64,000 bases of DNA, taken from assembly GCA_965279315.1 (NCBI GenBank), contig OZ257145.1, forward strand, positions 1,488,001 to 1,552,000. The letters are read 5' to 3'. The position numbers were made by a program, and so were the translations under genes. Below, piece by piece: positions 33,878-42,409 of this stretch (the stretch's first letter is position 1; every line of letters starts with the position of its first letter). This DNA is from JAPWJZ01 sp965279315 (lineage in GTDB: Bacteria; Pseudomonadota; Alphaproteobacteria; Micavibrionales; UBA2020). The notes beneath the pieces are model-generated. The model had not been told where the DNA came from. It made no database searches and saw nothing but the letters and a program-made list of their open reading frames with translations.

Positions 33878-34219
33878 ATGGACGTCGCCATCAAGACCAT
33901 CGCACTTCTTTTTGCCTCCAACATCTTTATGACGTTTGCGTGGTACGGCCATTTGAAGCACAAGGAAACCGCGCTGTGGATCGTGATCCTGATCAGCTGG
34001 GGCATCGCGTTTTTTGAATATTGCCTGCAGGTGCCGGCGAACCGCATGGGTTCATCCATCTTCAACGCGGCGCAGCTGAAAACCATTCAGGAAATCATCA
34101 CGCTGGTCGTGTTTTCAGGATTTTCGGTCTGGTATTTGAACGAGCCGATCAAGTGGAATCACCTTGTCGGCTTTGCGCTGATCGTGGCGGCGGCGTTCTT
34201 TATCTTCAAGAAATGGTGA
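33878..34219 (+). CDS. DUF486 small four-helix membrane protein
   Basis: A 113-residue DUF486 family protein related to the drug/metabolite transporter superfamily. It has four hydrophobic segments: IALLFASNIFMTFAWYGHL, TALWIVILISWGIAFFEY, IQEIITLVVFSGFSVWYL and HLVGFALIVAAAFFIF, with the conserved CLQVPANRMGS between the second and third. The ATG at 33878 has GGAG upstream; the longer open frame to 33743 is a shadow of the MATE gene. It is the last gene of the operon. Confidence 0.9.
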   Translation: MDVAIKTIALLFASNIFMTFAWYGHLKHKETALWIVILISWGIAFFEYCLQVPANRMGSSIFNAAQLKTIQEIITLVVFSGFSVWYLNEPIKWNHLVGFALIVAAAFFIFKKW

Positions 34220-34220
34220 T

Positions 34221-34847
34221 CTAGCGTTTCAGCGCAGGGCTTGCGGTGCTATCCGCAAATACCTTGGGCGCGTTCATCAATCCCCGTGCGGGTGGATTTT
34301 CGGCGGGCGTGAATTCCAGCGTCTTGCCCACCAGCCCGCCCAAGGTGATAACTTTTTTCCAGCCGCTGATGGCGTAGCCGCGGATTTTCAAATTTTTCTG
34401 GTCGCCCTGCGGCAGCTGGATGTCGAAACCGAATGCTTCCTTGCGTTGCTCGATCCAGATTTTTCCCTGCCAGCGGCCATTGCCCATGTTTTTCATGTCG
34501 CGCAGTTGTGCTTTGTACTCAAGCGCCTTTTCAAAATCGGCGGGCGTCAGTTTCGCCTTGTCCTTGCTCACATAGCCCGCGACCAAATTACGCACCTTGT
34601 CATTATCGGGGTTGAGCGCGTGGATGCGGAACTGGATGCCGGTTGAATCCGTCCACAGGTCGATCACGCCGTCGTAATCGGGATGTTTCCAGTAACTATG
34701 CGCGGTCTGCGGGATTGTCTGGACGATGCCTTGCGGTACGACAGCATTCTGCGCGCGCATCGGGCGCACCGATGCGGCAAGGAAACCCAAAGCCAACGCC
34801 GAGGTGGTGGCGAGGGTGGTGAATATCTTTGCACGCTTGCTTGTCAT
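34221..34847 (-). CDS. Exported protein resembling DUF2147
   Basis: A 208-residue protein with a signal peptide (hydrophobic core LATTSALALGFLAASV, cleavage likely after RPMRA). The mature part has SYWKHPDYDGVIDLWTD, LNPDNDKVRNLVAGYV, GRWQGKIWIE and LKIRGYAISGWKKVITLGG. This order resembles DUF2147, whose members are periplasmic and of unknown function, but the match is weak. It converges on DUF486 with one base between the stops. Confidence 0.65.
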   Translation of the reverse strand: MTSKRAKIFTTLATTSALALGFLAASVRPMRAQNAVVPQGIVQTIPQTAHSYWKHPDYDGVIDLWTDSTGIQFRIHALNPDNDKVRNLVAGYVSKDKAKLTPADFEKALEYKAQLRDMKNMGNGRWQGKIWIEQRKEAFGFDIQLPQGDQKNLKIRGYAISGWKKVITLGGLVGKTLEFTPAENPPARGLMNAPKVFADSTASPALKR

Positions 34848-34904
34848 AACCGTGAATATAAGGCGAGGAAGATGATGCCGTCAAACGGAATATATCACAC
34901 TGAT

Positions 34905-36158
34905 TTAACTGCCGAATTTCCGCTGGCTGTCATAGCCGAGGCCAAGCGCGACGGAGGACAGCTTGTTCTCCTCCGACAACACCGCATTCGGGAAGCGCGA
35001 ACAGACGGCCTGTTTCAGCAGCGGCGTTTCGGTCGGCCCGCCGGTGAGGATGATGATTTCGATGTCGTCATCGCTCAACCCCGCGGTCGCCAGACATTCC
35101 GTGATCGATTCAGAAATCCGGTCCACATGGCTGGTGATTGCGGTGTTAAAAATCTCGCGCTGCACATCCAGCTTGAATGCGTTCTCGATAAAGCCCAGTT
35201 CAGCCGTGGTGCTGTCGCTGCCCGTCAGGTCGATCTTGGCGGCTTCGACCGATGACAGGATGCGATGGCCGAGTTCATGCTCGAGCGCATTGACGAAACG
35301 GCCAAAGCGTTTCGGCGCGTGCGATTCCGACAGGATATCGCGCATGTCCTTTTTCACCTTCGGCGTATAGAGGAAATTTACCTTCGACCATTCCGACATA
35401 TCATGGAACGGCGACAGCGGCACGTCGAAACGCTTCTCGCCATAGGTGCTGCGATAGCCGAAGGCGGGCATGAAACTGGAGAGGCTTAAAGATTTATCAA
35501 AATCATTGCCGCCGATGCGCACGCCCGAATGGCCGAGGATGTCCTGGCTGCGGTCGGCGCGGTTGATGTATTTTTGCGATACCTTGATGACCGTAAAATC
35601 CGACGTGCCGCCGCCGATATCCGCGACAAGGGCGCGTTTCTCGCCCGTCACTTTCACTTCATGCGCAAAGGCCGCCGCGACGGGTTCATATTGGAACGCG
35701 ATATGTTTGAAGCCCGCCGCCGCTGCGATGCGCTGCAATTCGCCTTCCGCGCGCGCGTCGCCTGCGGGGTCGCCATCGATGAAATGGACGGGGCGGCCCA
35801 TCACGGCATGGGTCAGTTCGTGGTTCAGCTGTTTTTCGGCGGTCGATTTGATATGGCCGATGAAATGACCGATGATGCCGTCGAAAGCGCGCATGCGGCC
35901 GTTCACCAGCGTGCCCTGATTCATCAGGCTGGTCCCGAGGATGCGCTTGAGGCTCCGCATAAAACGGCCTTCTTCCCCTTCAAAAAACAGTTTCTGCGCA
36001 GCACGGCCAAACGCGGGCAGGGGCGATGTGGCGGGATAGAAAATCGCGCTCGGCAGCGTGTCGGCATCGCCCTCGACCTTCAGCAGGCGCGCGCCATCCT
36101 TATCGCCCAGTGCAATCGCAGAATTCGACGTGCCGAAATCGATGCCGCAGGGATGCAT
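34905..36158 (-). CDS. yegD: YegD-like Hsp70-family chaperone/ATPase
   Basis: A 417-residue actin/Hsp70-fold ATPase like E. coli YegD. It has the nucleotide-binding domain without a DnaK-type substrate-binding domain. The motifs are phosphate-1 GIDFGTSNSAIA at 5-16, phosphate-2 VADIGGGTSDFTVIK and the adenosine motif ILTGGPTETPLL. The role in E. coli is undefined. No DnaJ or GrpE partner is adjacent. It lies downstream of speB but beyond a terminator, so it is probably separately transcribed. Confidence 0.9.
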   Translation of the reverse strand: MHPCGIDFGTSNSAIALGDKDGARLLKVEGDADTLPSAIFYPATSPLPAFGRAAQKLFFEGEEGRFMRSLKRILGTSLMNQGTLVNGRMRAFDGIIGHFIGHIKSTAEKQLNHELTHAVMGRPVHFIDGDPAGDARAEGELQRIAAAAGFKHIAFQYEPVAAAFAHEVKVTGEKRALVADIGGGTSDFTVIKVSQKYINRADRSQDILGHSGVRIGGNDFDKSLSLSSFMPAFGYRSTYGEKRFDVPLSPFHDMSEWSKVNFLYTPKVKKDMRDILSESHAPKRFGRFVNALEHELGHRILSSVEAAKIDLTGSDSTTAELGFIENAFKLDVQREIFNTAITSHVDRISESITECLATAGLSDDDIEIIILTGGPTETPLLKQAVCSRFPNAVLSEENKLSSVALGLGYDSQRKFGS

Positions 36159-36210
36159 ATGCCACCTTTTGGGAAAGCGATGTTTTTATATCGTTCAGTC
36201 GTTGATTGCA

Positions 36211-36246
36211 AGAAAAACCCCGCTACTTTGCGGCAGCGGGGTTTTA
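36211..36246 (-). terminator. Terminator after the agmatinase-like gene
   Basis: AAAACCCCGCT and AGCGGGGTTTT form an 11-bp stem, followed on the minus strand by TTTTT. It separates the polyamine genes from yegD. Confidence 0.8.
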
Positions 36247-36268
36247 AGGCGTTATAATTGCGGCAGAA

Positions 36269-37186
36269 TTACGCGATCTTTTTCGTGCGCGTCTTGATCT
36301 TCTTCGCAAGGAAGGCATAGCTCATGATTTTATAGGCAAGCTTGGCGGCGAGGAAGTCGCAGCCATGCATGTTGGGCTTGGGCGCCAGTTCGTTCACATC
36401 CGCGCCGATGAAGGTCGAGACCTTTGCGACTTCGCGGATAATGTTGACCGCGTCATCCCAGAACAGCCCGCCCGGTTCAGGTGTGCCGGTTGCGGGGATC
36501 ATGCTGGCATCGAAGGCGTCGATGTCGAAGGTGACATAGACGTTCTTGCCCTTGAAGTTGCGCACGATCTCCTTCATGTCCCACAGGTGCTTTTCGCGCG
36601 CCCAGTAGATTTTCAGGCGCTTTTTGTTCTTTTCCAGGAACGGGATTTCGCCGGAGGAAATGTTGCGGATGCCGAAGGAATAGACGCTGACATTCGCGGG
36701 GTCCATCGTGCGGCAGATGGCGGAGGCGTGGGAATAATGTTCGCCATGGTATCCGTCGCGCAAATCGGCATGCGCGTCGAAATGCAATACCGCCACATCC
36801 TTGAAATTGCGCGCATAGGGGCGGATCGCGCCTGCCGTGATCGAATGTTCGCCGCCGAAGACGAAGGGGAATTTGCCCATCGCCAGCACTTCTTCCACCT
36901 GCGCGTCCAGCTGTTCCAGCGCGGTCTCGACCGATTTGGAAATTTTCACAGGCTTGGCGGTGACCACGCCGTATTCGCGGAACGGCTCGCTCCAGAATTC
37001 GTCGTCGAACAGCTCGACCTGATGTGATGCGTTGATCATCGCGGCGGGGCCTTTCGACGTGCCACCGCCATAGGACACCGAAGCCTCGAGGCCGAAGGGG
37101 ATGACGACGACCTGCGCGTTATCGACGCTGAAAGCATCCGCTTTCTCAAGGCCGAGGAAGCCGTCGGCGGGTTTCATGAACTGCAT
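36269..37186 (-). CDS. speB: Agmatinase/ureohydrolase family protein
   Basis: A 305-residue member of the arginase/agmatinase family, which hydrolyses guanidino compounds to amine and urea with two Mn ions. All expected ligands are present: H114 (GGEHS), D137, H139 and D141 (HFDAHADLR), D221 and D223 (FDIDAFD). I start at the ATG at 37186, preceded by AAAGGAAT; a GTG-type extension to 37216 would run into the methyltransferase gene. The substrate is not certain. Agmatine to putrescine fits the nearby ornithine decarboxylase and DHS-like genes. Confidence 0.87.
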   Translation of the reverse strand: MQFMKPADGFLGLEKADAFSVDNAQVVVIPFGLEASVSYGGGTSKGPAAMINASHQVELFDDEFWSEPFREYGVVTAKPVKISKSVETALEQLDAQVEEVLAMGKFPFVFGGEHSITAGAIRPYARNFKDVAVLHFDAHADLRDGYHGEHYSHASAICRTMDPANVSVYSFGIRNISSGEIPFLEKNKKRLKIYWAREKHLWDMKEIVRNFKGKNVYVTFDIDAFDASMIPATGTPEPGGLFWDDAVNIIREVAKVSTFIGADVNELAPKPNMHGCDFLAAKLAYKIMSYAFLAKKIKTRTKKIA

Positions 37187-37187
37187 C

Positions 37188-37811
37188 TTAAAATTCCTTT
37201 CGGTTGCCTTTGTCATTTTTTTGCGCGAGCCAGACGGTGCGGCCGCCGCAATCGGTATCTGTCAGGTTTAGGACAATAACGCTAAATCCGTTGTTTTCAA
37301 GCAGCGTTTTATATTCGTCCACGGAAAGGCTGGCATGGTGGATGTCATGCCCCTCCATGCTGCCATAGATTTCGCCATCTTCCGTTCCGGTATTGAACAG
37401 CAGCACTGCGCCATCGGCGGCATGCGCGGCGAAAGTGGCGAACATGGCGCGCTGGTCGTCGCGGGTCAGGTGGAAAAAACTGTCCCAAGCGAGGATGGCA
37501 TCGTATTTTGCGCCCAAAGCGGTTTTGCGGATATCGCCCACCTGCCAGTCATGGCCGGGGAAGCGTGATTGCGCGAGTTCAATCATGCGCGGCGCGATAT
37601 CGATGCCGGCCACCTTGAAACCGTTCGCGATAAAAAACGCCGCCATCGGCTCCGCACTGCCGCAGCCGAGGTCCAGCAGGCGGCCTTCGGGCTTTGCGAG
37701 CTTCAGCACATGGTCGAGGTATTTCCTCTCGATCAGCGTCTTGTTGCGCGCATTGTCGAACCAGTCGGCGATCTGCTGGTATTGCGCGGCGACTTCGGTA
37801 TTGCGGGTCAT
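37188..37811 (-). CDS. Class I SAM-dependent methyltransferase
   Basis: A 207-residue small-molecule-type methyltransferase. SAM motif I is LLDLGCGSAEPM at 45-56, the acidic residue of motif II is in VAGIDIAPRM, and WDSFFHLTRDDQRAMF follows. The substrate cannot be read. It overlaps the upstream NUDIX gene by four bases (ATGA) and is followed by speB two bases later. A role in modifying a polyamine or its precursor is possible only by position. Confidence 0.85.
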   Translation of the reverse strand: MTRNTEVAAQYQQIADWFDNARNKTLIERKYLDHVLKLAKPEGRLLDLGCGSAEPMAAFFIANGFKVAGIDIAPRMIELAQSRFPGHDWQVGDIRKTALGAKYDAILAWDSFFHLTRDDQRAMFATFAAHAADGAVLLFNTGTEDGEIYGSMEGHDIHHASLSVDEYKTLLENNGFSVIVLNLTDTDCGGRTVWLAQKNDKGNRKEF

Positions 37812-38233
37812 TCTTCGATCATGCCGCTGCCCGCCGAAATGGCAAGGAAGGCGTCGCGGTCGATGTTCACATGGGGGCCGAGGTCATAGGTGTCGAGATC
37901 CTCGATCGGCACCCAGACGAATTCCGAATGTTCCGGCGTCAGCTTGACGTTTTCGCCGAGCGGGCGGCAGAGATAGGCGAGGTTGAGCAGCGGCTGCCCC
38001 TCGCGCTTGCCGGTGCGGGCGTTAAAAATCTGCATCACGTCGATTTTCAGGCCGGTTTCTTCCTTGTATTCGCGGGCGAGCGCCACTTCGGGCGCTTCGC
38101 CATGCTCGACGCCGCCGCCGCAGAATTCCCAGCCGATAAATTCCGATCCGGGTGCGGGCGCGCGTTTCAGCAGCAATACCTGACCTTCGTCGTTCATCAA
38201 TACGCCAAGGGCGCGGACATTGAATTGAGCCAT
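37808..38233 (-). CDS. NUDIX hydrolase
   Basis: A 141-residue NUDIX protein. The full box GX5EX7REUXEEXGU is met at residues 40-62 (GGVEHGE...REYKEETGL). NUDIX enzymes hydrolyse nucleoside diphosphates linked to a second moiety; the substrate here is unknown. The ATG at 38233 lies 22 bases after a terminator-like hairpin, so it may be reached only by read-through from the DHS-like gene or by a promoter inside that hairpin region. It overlaps the methyltransferase gene by ATGA. Confidence 0.9.
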   Translation of the reverse strand: MAQFNVRALGVLMNDEGQVLLLKRAPAPGSEFIGWEFCGGGVEHGEAPEVALAREYKEETGLKIDVMQIFNARTGKREGQPLLNLAYLCRPLGENVKLTPEHSEFVWVPIEDLDTYDLGPHVNIDRDAFLAISAGSGMIEE

Positions 38234-38250
38234 CTTAATATTCCTTCAAA

Positions 38251-38290
38251 AAGATTTCCGGCCGGGGCTTTTAAGGGCTCCGGCCGGAAA
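38251..38290 (-). terminator. Terminator or attenuator between the DHS-like and NUDIX genes
   Basis: A perfect 11-bp stem (TTTCCGGCCGG at 38255-38265, CCGGCCGGAAA at 38280-38290) is followed on the minus strand by ATCTTTTTG. It divides the polyamine group into two parts. Confidence 0.7.
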
Positions 38291-38305
38291 ATTTCATTCA
38301 CGCGC

Positions 38306-39373
38306 TTACTTGAACAGCTTGTTCCAGTTGCGGCGCGGGCGTTTTTTCCAGTAGCCGCGATGGTAAGCGTCGGATGCCAGCAGCGGCATGACCGAGCCTG
38401 CTTCCGCGAACACCATCTGTTCCAGTGCAACGTCCACTTTGCCCCAGCTGCACGCTTCCTTCAGCGTGGAGGAGGAGCAGGCGCCGTCGCGCACGTCGGC
38501 GATGGTGATCTGGACCGCGTATTTGTGCATATCGACATCCTTGTGGCCGAGGATCTCAGCGCAGACAACGGTGTCCTGCGTGAAGTTCTTGGGCACGCCG
38601 CCGCCGATCATCAGCAGGCCGGTGGTGCCGGCCGCGATTTTCACGTCGGTCAGTTCGCGGAAATCCGCAACCGCGTCGATGCACATATAGTTCTTCGGGT
38701 TTTTCTTCTGGTGCAGCACAAGGCCGAAACCGGCGGAAGAATCCACGAATGCCGGGCAGAAGATCGGCACGCCGTGCTCATAGCACGCCGCGATCAGCGA
38801 GTTTTTCTTCTTCGCTTTTTTCACCAGGTACTTGCCCATTTCCCAGATGAATTCGCGCGACGAATAGGGGCGGCGCTCGAGGCCTTGCGCGATTTCGAAG
38901 ATCGTGTGGTCAACGGCCTGCAGGTCTTCTTCATCGATGTATGTGTCGTAAATGCGGTCGATATAGAGGTCGCGCAGCTCGCGGTCATCAACCTGGCTAT
39001 CTGCACGGTAATGCTTGAAGCCGAGCGCTTCAAAGAAGTCCATGTCCACGATGGATGCGCCGGTTGCGACGATCACGTCGACCATGTTGCTCTTGACCAT
39101 TTCCGTGTACAGGTCCATGCAGCCGCCGGCCGAGGTGGAGCCCGCGAGCGTCAGGATGGATGTCGCGCCCTTGTCCTGCAGCATGGTGTTGAAAATGTCG
39201 GTCGCGCGCGATAGGTCGCGCGAGGTGAAGGACATTTTGCCCATGCCGTCGATGATCGGGCGTGCATCGAATTTCTTGATGTCGATATGCTCGATCGGGG
39301 TATTCAGCAACGCCGCTTTGCGGTTGCTTTTCGGGTGGGGCTTGGCTTTCACGGCTTTCAGGTTGCTTTTCAT
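38306..39373 (-). CDS. Deoxyhypusine synthase-like protein (possible homospermidine synthase)
   Basis: A 355-residue protein of the deoxyhypusine synthase family. Bacteria lack eIF5A hypusination. Bacterial relatives include homospermidine synthase-type enzymes that transfer an aminobutyl group from spermidine or putrescine using NAD. The catalytic lysine equivalent is K312 in CSWGKVDVALEQM. Other family blocks are LAGSTSAGGCMDLY, VATGASIVDMDF, PIFCPAFVDSSAGF and GTTGLLMIGGGVPKNF. It lies downstream of ornithine decarboxylase (102-base gap with a 10-bp hairpin at 39414-39439). Product assignment is inferred. Confidence 0.85.
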   Translation of the reverse strand: MKSNLKAVKAKPHPKSNRKAALLNTPIEHIDIKKFDARPIIDGMGKMSFTSRDLSRATDIFNTMLQDKGATSILTLAGSTSAGGCMDLYTEMVKSNMVDVIVATGASIVDMDFFEALGFKHYRADSQVDDRELRDLYIDRIYDTYIDEEDLQAVDHTIFEIAQGLERRPYSSREFIWEMGKYLVKKAKKKNSLIAACYEHGVPIFCPAFVDSSAGFGLVLHQKKNPKNYMCIDAVADFRELTDVKIAAGTTGLLMIGGGVPKNFTQDTVVCAEILGHKDVDMHKYAVQITIADVRDGACSSSTLKEACSWGKVDVALEQMVFAEAGSVMPLLASDAYHRGYWKKRPRRNWNKLFK

Positions 39374-39475
39374 GTTCGTAGTCCTTTTTTATCAATCTGC
39401 CCTGCGCGTTTCAGGCCGCTCCTGTTGCAAGGAGTGGCCCGAAATGGGTTTTACGCGGTCAATTTGTGGCGAAAA

Positions 39476-40675
39476 TTATCCCGTCACGCAGAGTTCGTTT
39501 GAATCCGTCGTTTCCAGCGCGTCATCGTAGAGCGTGACCAGCGGCGGGGCCTTGACGGACACGACTTCATGGGCGGAAAAGCCGTTGAAGTCGGTACGCA
39601 TGGTGTTCCCATAGGCGCCGAGCTGGCCGATCTCGATGTAATCCCCTTCCCGGACGTCTTCCGGCAGGTAAAAGGGGCCAGGCATATAATCAATGCTGTC
39701 GCAGGTGGGCCCGTAGAAACGGAAACCCTTGTGCGGCGCACTGGTGCCTCCCGGCGTCGGACGGATGAGACGAACCGGGTAACGGAAACCCAGGTGGCCT
39801 GCGTCGAACAGGCTGCCATAGGTTCCATCATTAATGTAAAGGACATCGTCCTTGCGAAGTTCAACCTGCACGACGACCGAGGCGCTTTCCGCGACAAGCG
39901 CGCGGCCGGGCTCGCACCAGAACTCGTAGCGGTCCGGGTGGGGCAGGGTGTTGAAGCCCTGGTCGATGGCGGTTTTGTAGTCGGCAAGCGCAGGGGGCGC
40001 CATGTCGGGATAGATCGACGGGAAGCCGCCGCCGATATCGATGACATCGACGCGGGTGCGCGGGATTGCGCGCAGGATGCCACCCACGATGTTCAGTGCC
40101 GCCACATATGCGGCAGGGTCCATGGTTTGCGAACCCACATGGAAGCAGATGCCCAGCTTGCGCGACAGCTTGCGCGCCATTTTCAGGATCTCCGGCGCCT
40201 TTTCAGGCAGGCAGCCGAACTTGCCCGCGAGCGGCAGCTCCGACGAGGTATTAGGGACGGCGAGGCGCAGGTACAGGCCGAGGTCTTTCGACTTGCCGGT
40301 GCAGGCGACGATCTTTTCCAGCTCCTCGACCGAGTCAAAGGAGAAGTCGCGGACGCCGAAATCGAAATACGCCTGTTCGATGGCATGGCGGCTTTTCACC
40401 GGATGCATGAACGCGATGTGGGAGCCGGGCGCAATCTCGTTCACCAGCTGGATTTCGGGGATGGAGGCCGCGTCAAAGTGCTTGATGCCCGCATCGCGCA
40501 AACCGGCCAGCACGTATTTGGCAGGGTTCGCCTTGACGGCGTACAGCACATGGCCGGGGAAATTCTCGAGGAACCACTTGGCAGAGGTTTCAAGCGAAGC
40601 CGGACGGAAACAGGTAACGGGAATATTGGGACGTCGCTGGCGGACTACGTCTTCGGGGCCTTCGTATTTTTCCAT
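39476..40675 (-). CDS. Ornithine (or lysine/ornithine) decarboxylase, alanine-racemase fold
   Basis: A 399-residue PLP decarboxylase of the eukaryotic-type fold III (Orn/DAP/Arg family 2). K48 in LYAVKANP is the PLP lysine. FHVGSQT, DIGGGFPS and CEPGRALVAES bind the cofactor. GPTCDSIDY carries the catalytic Cys and substrate-binding Asp, as in ornithine decarboxylase. It makes putrescine, feeding the DHS-like enzyme downstream. The ATG at 40675 lies 10 bases after AGGAGG; a second ATG lies 5 bases upstream in another frame and is better spaced (see findings). Confidence 0.9.
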   Translation of the reverse strand: MEKYEGPEDVVRQRRPNIPVTCFRPASLETSAKWFLENFPGHVLYAVKANPAKYVLAGLRDAGIKHFDAASIPEIQLVNEIAPGSHIAFMHPVKSRHAIEQAYFDFGVRDFSFDSVEELEKIVACTGKSKDLGLYLRLAVPNTSSELPLAGKFGCLPEKAPEILKMARKLSRKLGICFHVGSQTMDPAAYVAALNIVGGILRAIPRTRVDVIDIGGGFPSIYPDMAPPALADYKTAIDQGFNTLPHPDRYEFWCEPGRALVAESASVVVQVELRKDDVLYINDGTYGSLFDAGHLGFRYPVRLIRPTPGGTSAPHKGFRFYGPTCDSIDYMPGPFYLPEDVREGDYIEIGQLGAYGNTMRTDFNGFSAHEVVSVKAPPLVTLYDDALETTDSNELCVTG

Positions 40676-40831
40676 TCCATGAAACCCTCCTGGGGGCTTT
40701 CATGAGATAACCGCACGCGAATCGTTCGCTGCCGTGCCCTCATAATTAACGTTATAGGTTGATTCGATTCAATGTAAAGAATTTTTGAAATATCAGCGGC
40801 TTTGGGGCTTTCACATCGTGTTACAAAATCT

Positions 40832-42409
40832 TCACGATGCCGGTTTTGGCTGCATCGGGCGCGGTAGTGGAACCATGATCGTGCGCGGGATGTTCTTGAG
40901 CGCGGGCTCGACCGCCGCGATGTCGACGCCGTGGCGCGCATTGGCCGCAACATAGTCGATTTTCCGCACATCGGTGATAAAAGTCTGCTGCAGCTTGGTC
41001 ATCAGCACGGGCAGGGCGGCGTTGTCGGGCTGCAGCTTGATGCCGTCCATCAGCGCGGTCTGCAGCGCGCCATAGGCGCCGATCATGGTCTGGGGCGTGA
41101 TCTTGCCATAGAGGGCGAAAGCGCGCTCCTGCAGCATGGCGCTGGCGTTCCAGGCGCGCACCCTGGCCAGCCCCGCCTTTTCCTTGTCGGTCAGCGGGGC
41201 GTCGCCCTGCGGGCCGCGCTTGGCGGCCTGTTCGGCGGCAGTGACGGTGCGGCGGAATTCCTGCGCGCGGATGAAATCGGGGTCGGCACCGGCCAAAATC
41301 TTCAGGGTGCGGAGCTGCGCAGGCGTCTTCGCATCCTCCAGCATGACGGTATAGCCCACGATGCTGCCGGTCAGTTCCTTGGCGTCCATGATTTTAAAGT
41401 AAAACGCCTGCGCCTGGCTGTCGTTCATGGCGCGGAAGGCGGGCAGGCCCATTTTCACAATCTGGCTTTTCATCTCCGCCAGCACGGGCGGGGAGAAGTG
41501 GAGCGGGTCGCCCACCAGCTTTTTCCGCCAGTCCGACACCGCGTCGATGGCGGTCAGGTCGGCCTTGCCCGCGCGGATCAGGTCGCCGATCCCGCCCACA
41601 TCCGCCAGCGCCTCCTTGTTGTACCGCAGGGCGATAAATTCCCGCACGGTCGCGCTGTTGCGGGCGGCGTTGGGCTTTTTCAGTTCCTTGTCCATCGCGT
41701 CCTCGTCAAACCCCTGCATCGGGTAGCGGGAGTCGAGGCAATGCCAGGATTCATGCGTGTTCACAAAGGCGATTTTCTGCTGGAGCGTCATGCCCGGCAT
41801 GGTGAAGGGCAGGGCATGGCCGGAGGACGGGACGATCACGCAAGCCTCGCCCGCCGCACCCGTCTGGTTGAGGAAGGCGGCAGGGTTCTGGGTTTTCACG
41901 AGGCCGAAGGCGAATTTGTGGAAGTTCGCCATGTTCCCCGCCACGATGCGTGCACGGCTGGGCTCGAACTCCACATTTTGCTCCCCCAGCATCATCTGGA
42001 CGATGGCAACGGCGGGCAGCCCCAGCGCGGTGCCGGCATCGAAACGGGCGGGGTCGAGCACCACGGCGCGGTCATGCAGCCCGTGCATGTGCTGGAGGCT
42101 CAAGGTCAGGCGTTCGCTGAAGACGTTCAGGTCGCGGGAATAGGTGTCGCCGGTCTGGATTTTGGATGCCATGAATTCGGTGCGGGCGGCGTCGATCAGG
42201 GCGATCCGCACCTCCATGCTGTATTCCAGCGCGCGCAGGTCGGGCGGGGCGGTTTCGGTCACGGCAGCCGTATTGCCGTTCGGGGCGGCAGGCGCGCCGG
42301 TTTGCGCGACGGCAGGCGTCATCCCGCCCAGCAAGATGGTCGTCAGCGCGGTCGATGCCGCGAATTTTCGCCAGACGCCCGACAGCGTGCCTTTGCGGGT
42401 GAGGCTCAT
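40832..42409 (-). CDS. Exported HExxH/ExxxD protein, putative zinc metallopeptidase B
   Basis: A 525-residue protein of a family I do not recognise. The signal peptide (core ALTTILLGGMTPAVA, cleavage after AVA before QTG) implies export. Residues 219-223 are HESWH, followed 43 residues later by EALAD at 266-270. HExxH plus ExxxD is the gluzincin zinc-site pattern, suggesting a metallopeptidase. Neighbouring text is also conserved in the paralogue upstream: CVIVPSSGHAL before and WHCLDSRY after. The rest is helical. It ends PMQPKPAS. Its ATG overlaps the upstream stop as ATGA. Confidence 0.8.
   Translation of the reverse strand: MSLTRKGTLSGVWRKFAASTALTTILLGGMTPAVAQTGAPAAPNGNTAAVTETAPPDLRALEYSMEVRIALIDAARTEFMASKIQTGDTYSRDLNVFSERLTLSLQHMHGLHDRAVVLDPARFDAGTALGLPAVAIVQMMLGEQNVEFEPSRARIVAGNMANFHKFAFGLVKTQNPAAFLNQTGAAGEACVIVPSSGHALPFTMPGMTLQQKIAFVNTHESWHCLDSRYPMQGFDEDAMDKELKKPNAARNSATVREFIALRYNKEALADVGGIGDLIRAGKADLTAIDAVSDWRKKLVGDPLHFSPPVLAEMKSQIVKMGLPAFRAMNDSQAQAFYFKIMDAKELTGSIVGYTVMLEDAKTPAQLRTLKILAGADPDFIRAQEFRRTVTAAEQAAKRGPQGDAPLTDKEKAGLARVRAWNASAMLQERAFALYGKITPQTMIGAYGALQTALMDGIKLQPDNAALPVLMTKLQQTFITDVRKIDYVAANARHGVDIAAVEPALKNIPRTIMVPLPRPMQPKPAS

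Noticed and set aside
37694..39214. Plus-strand frame of 506 codons over the NUDIX and DHS-like genes
   Set aside because: Shadow. It spans the terminator at 38251-38290 and has no domain content.
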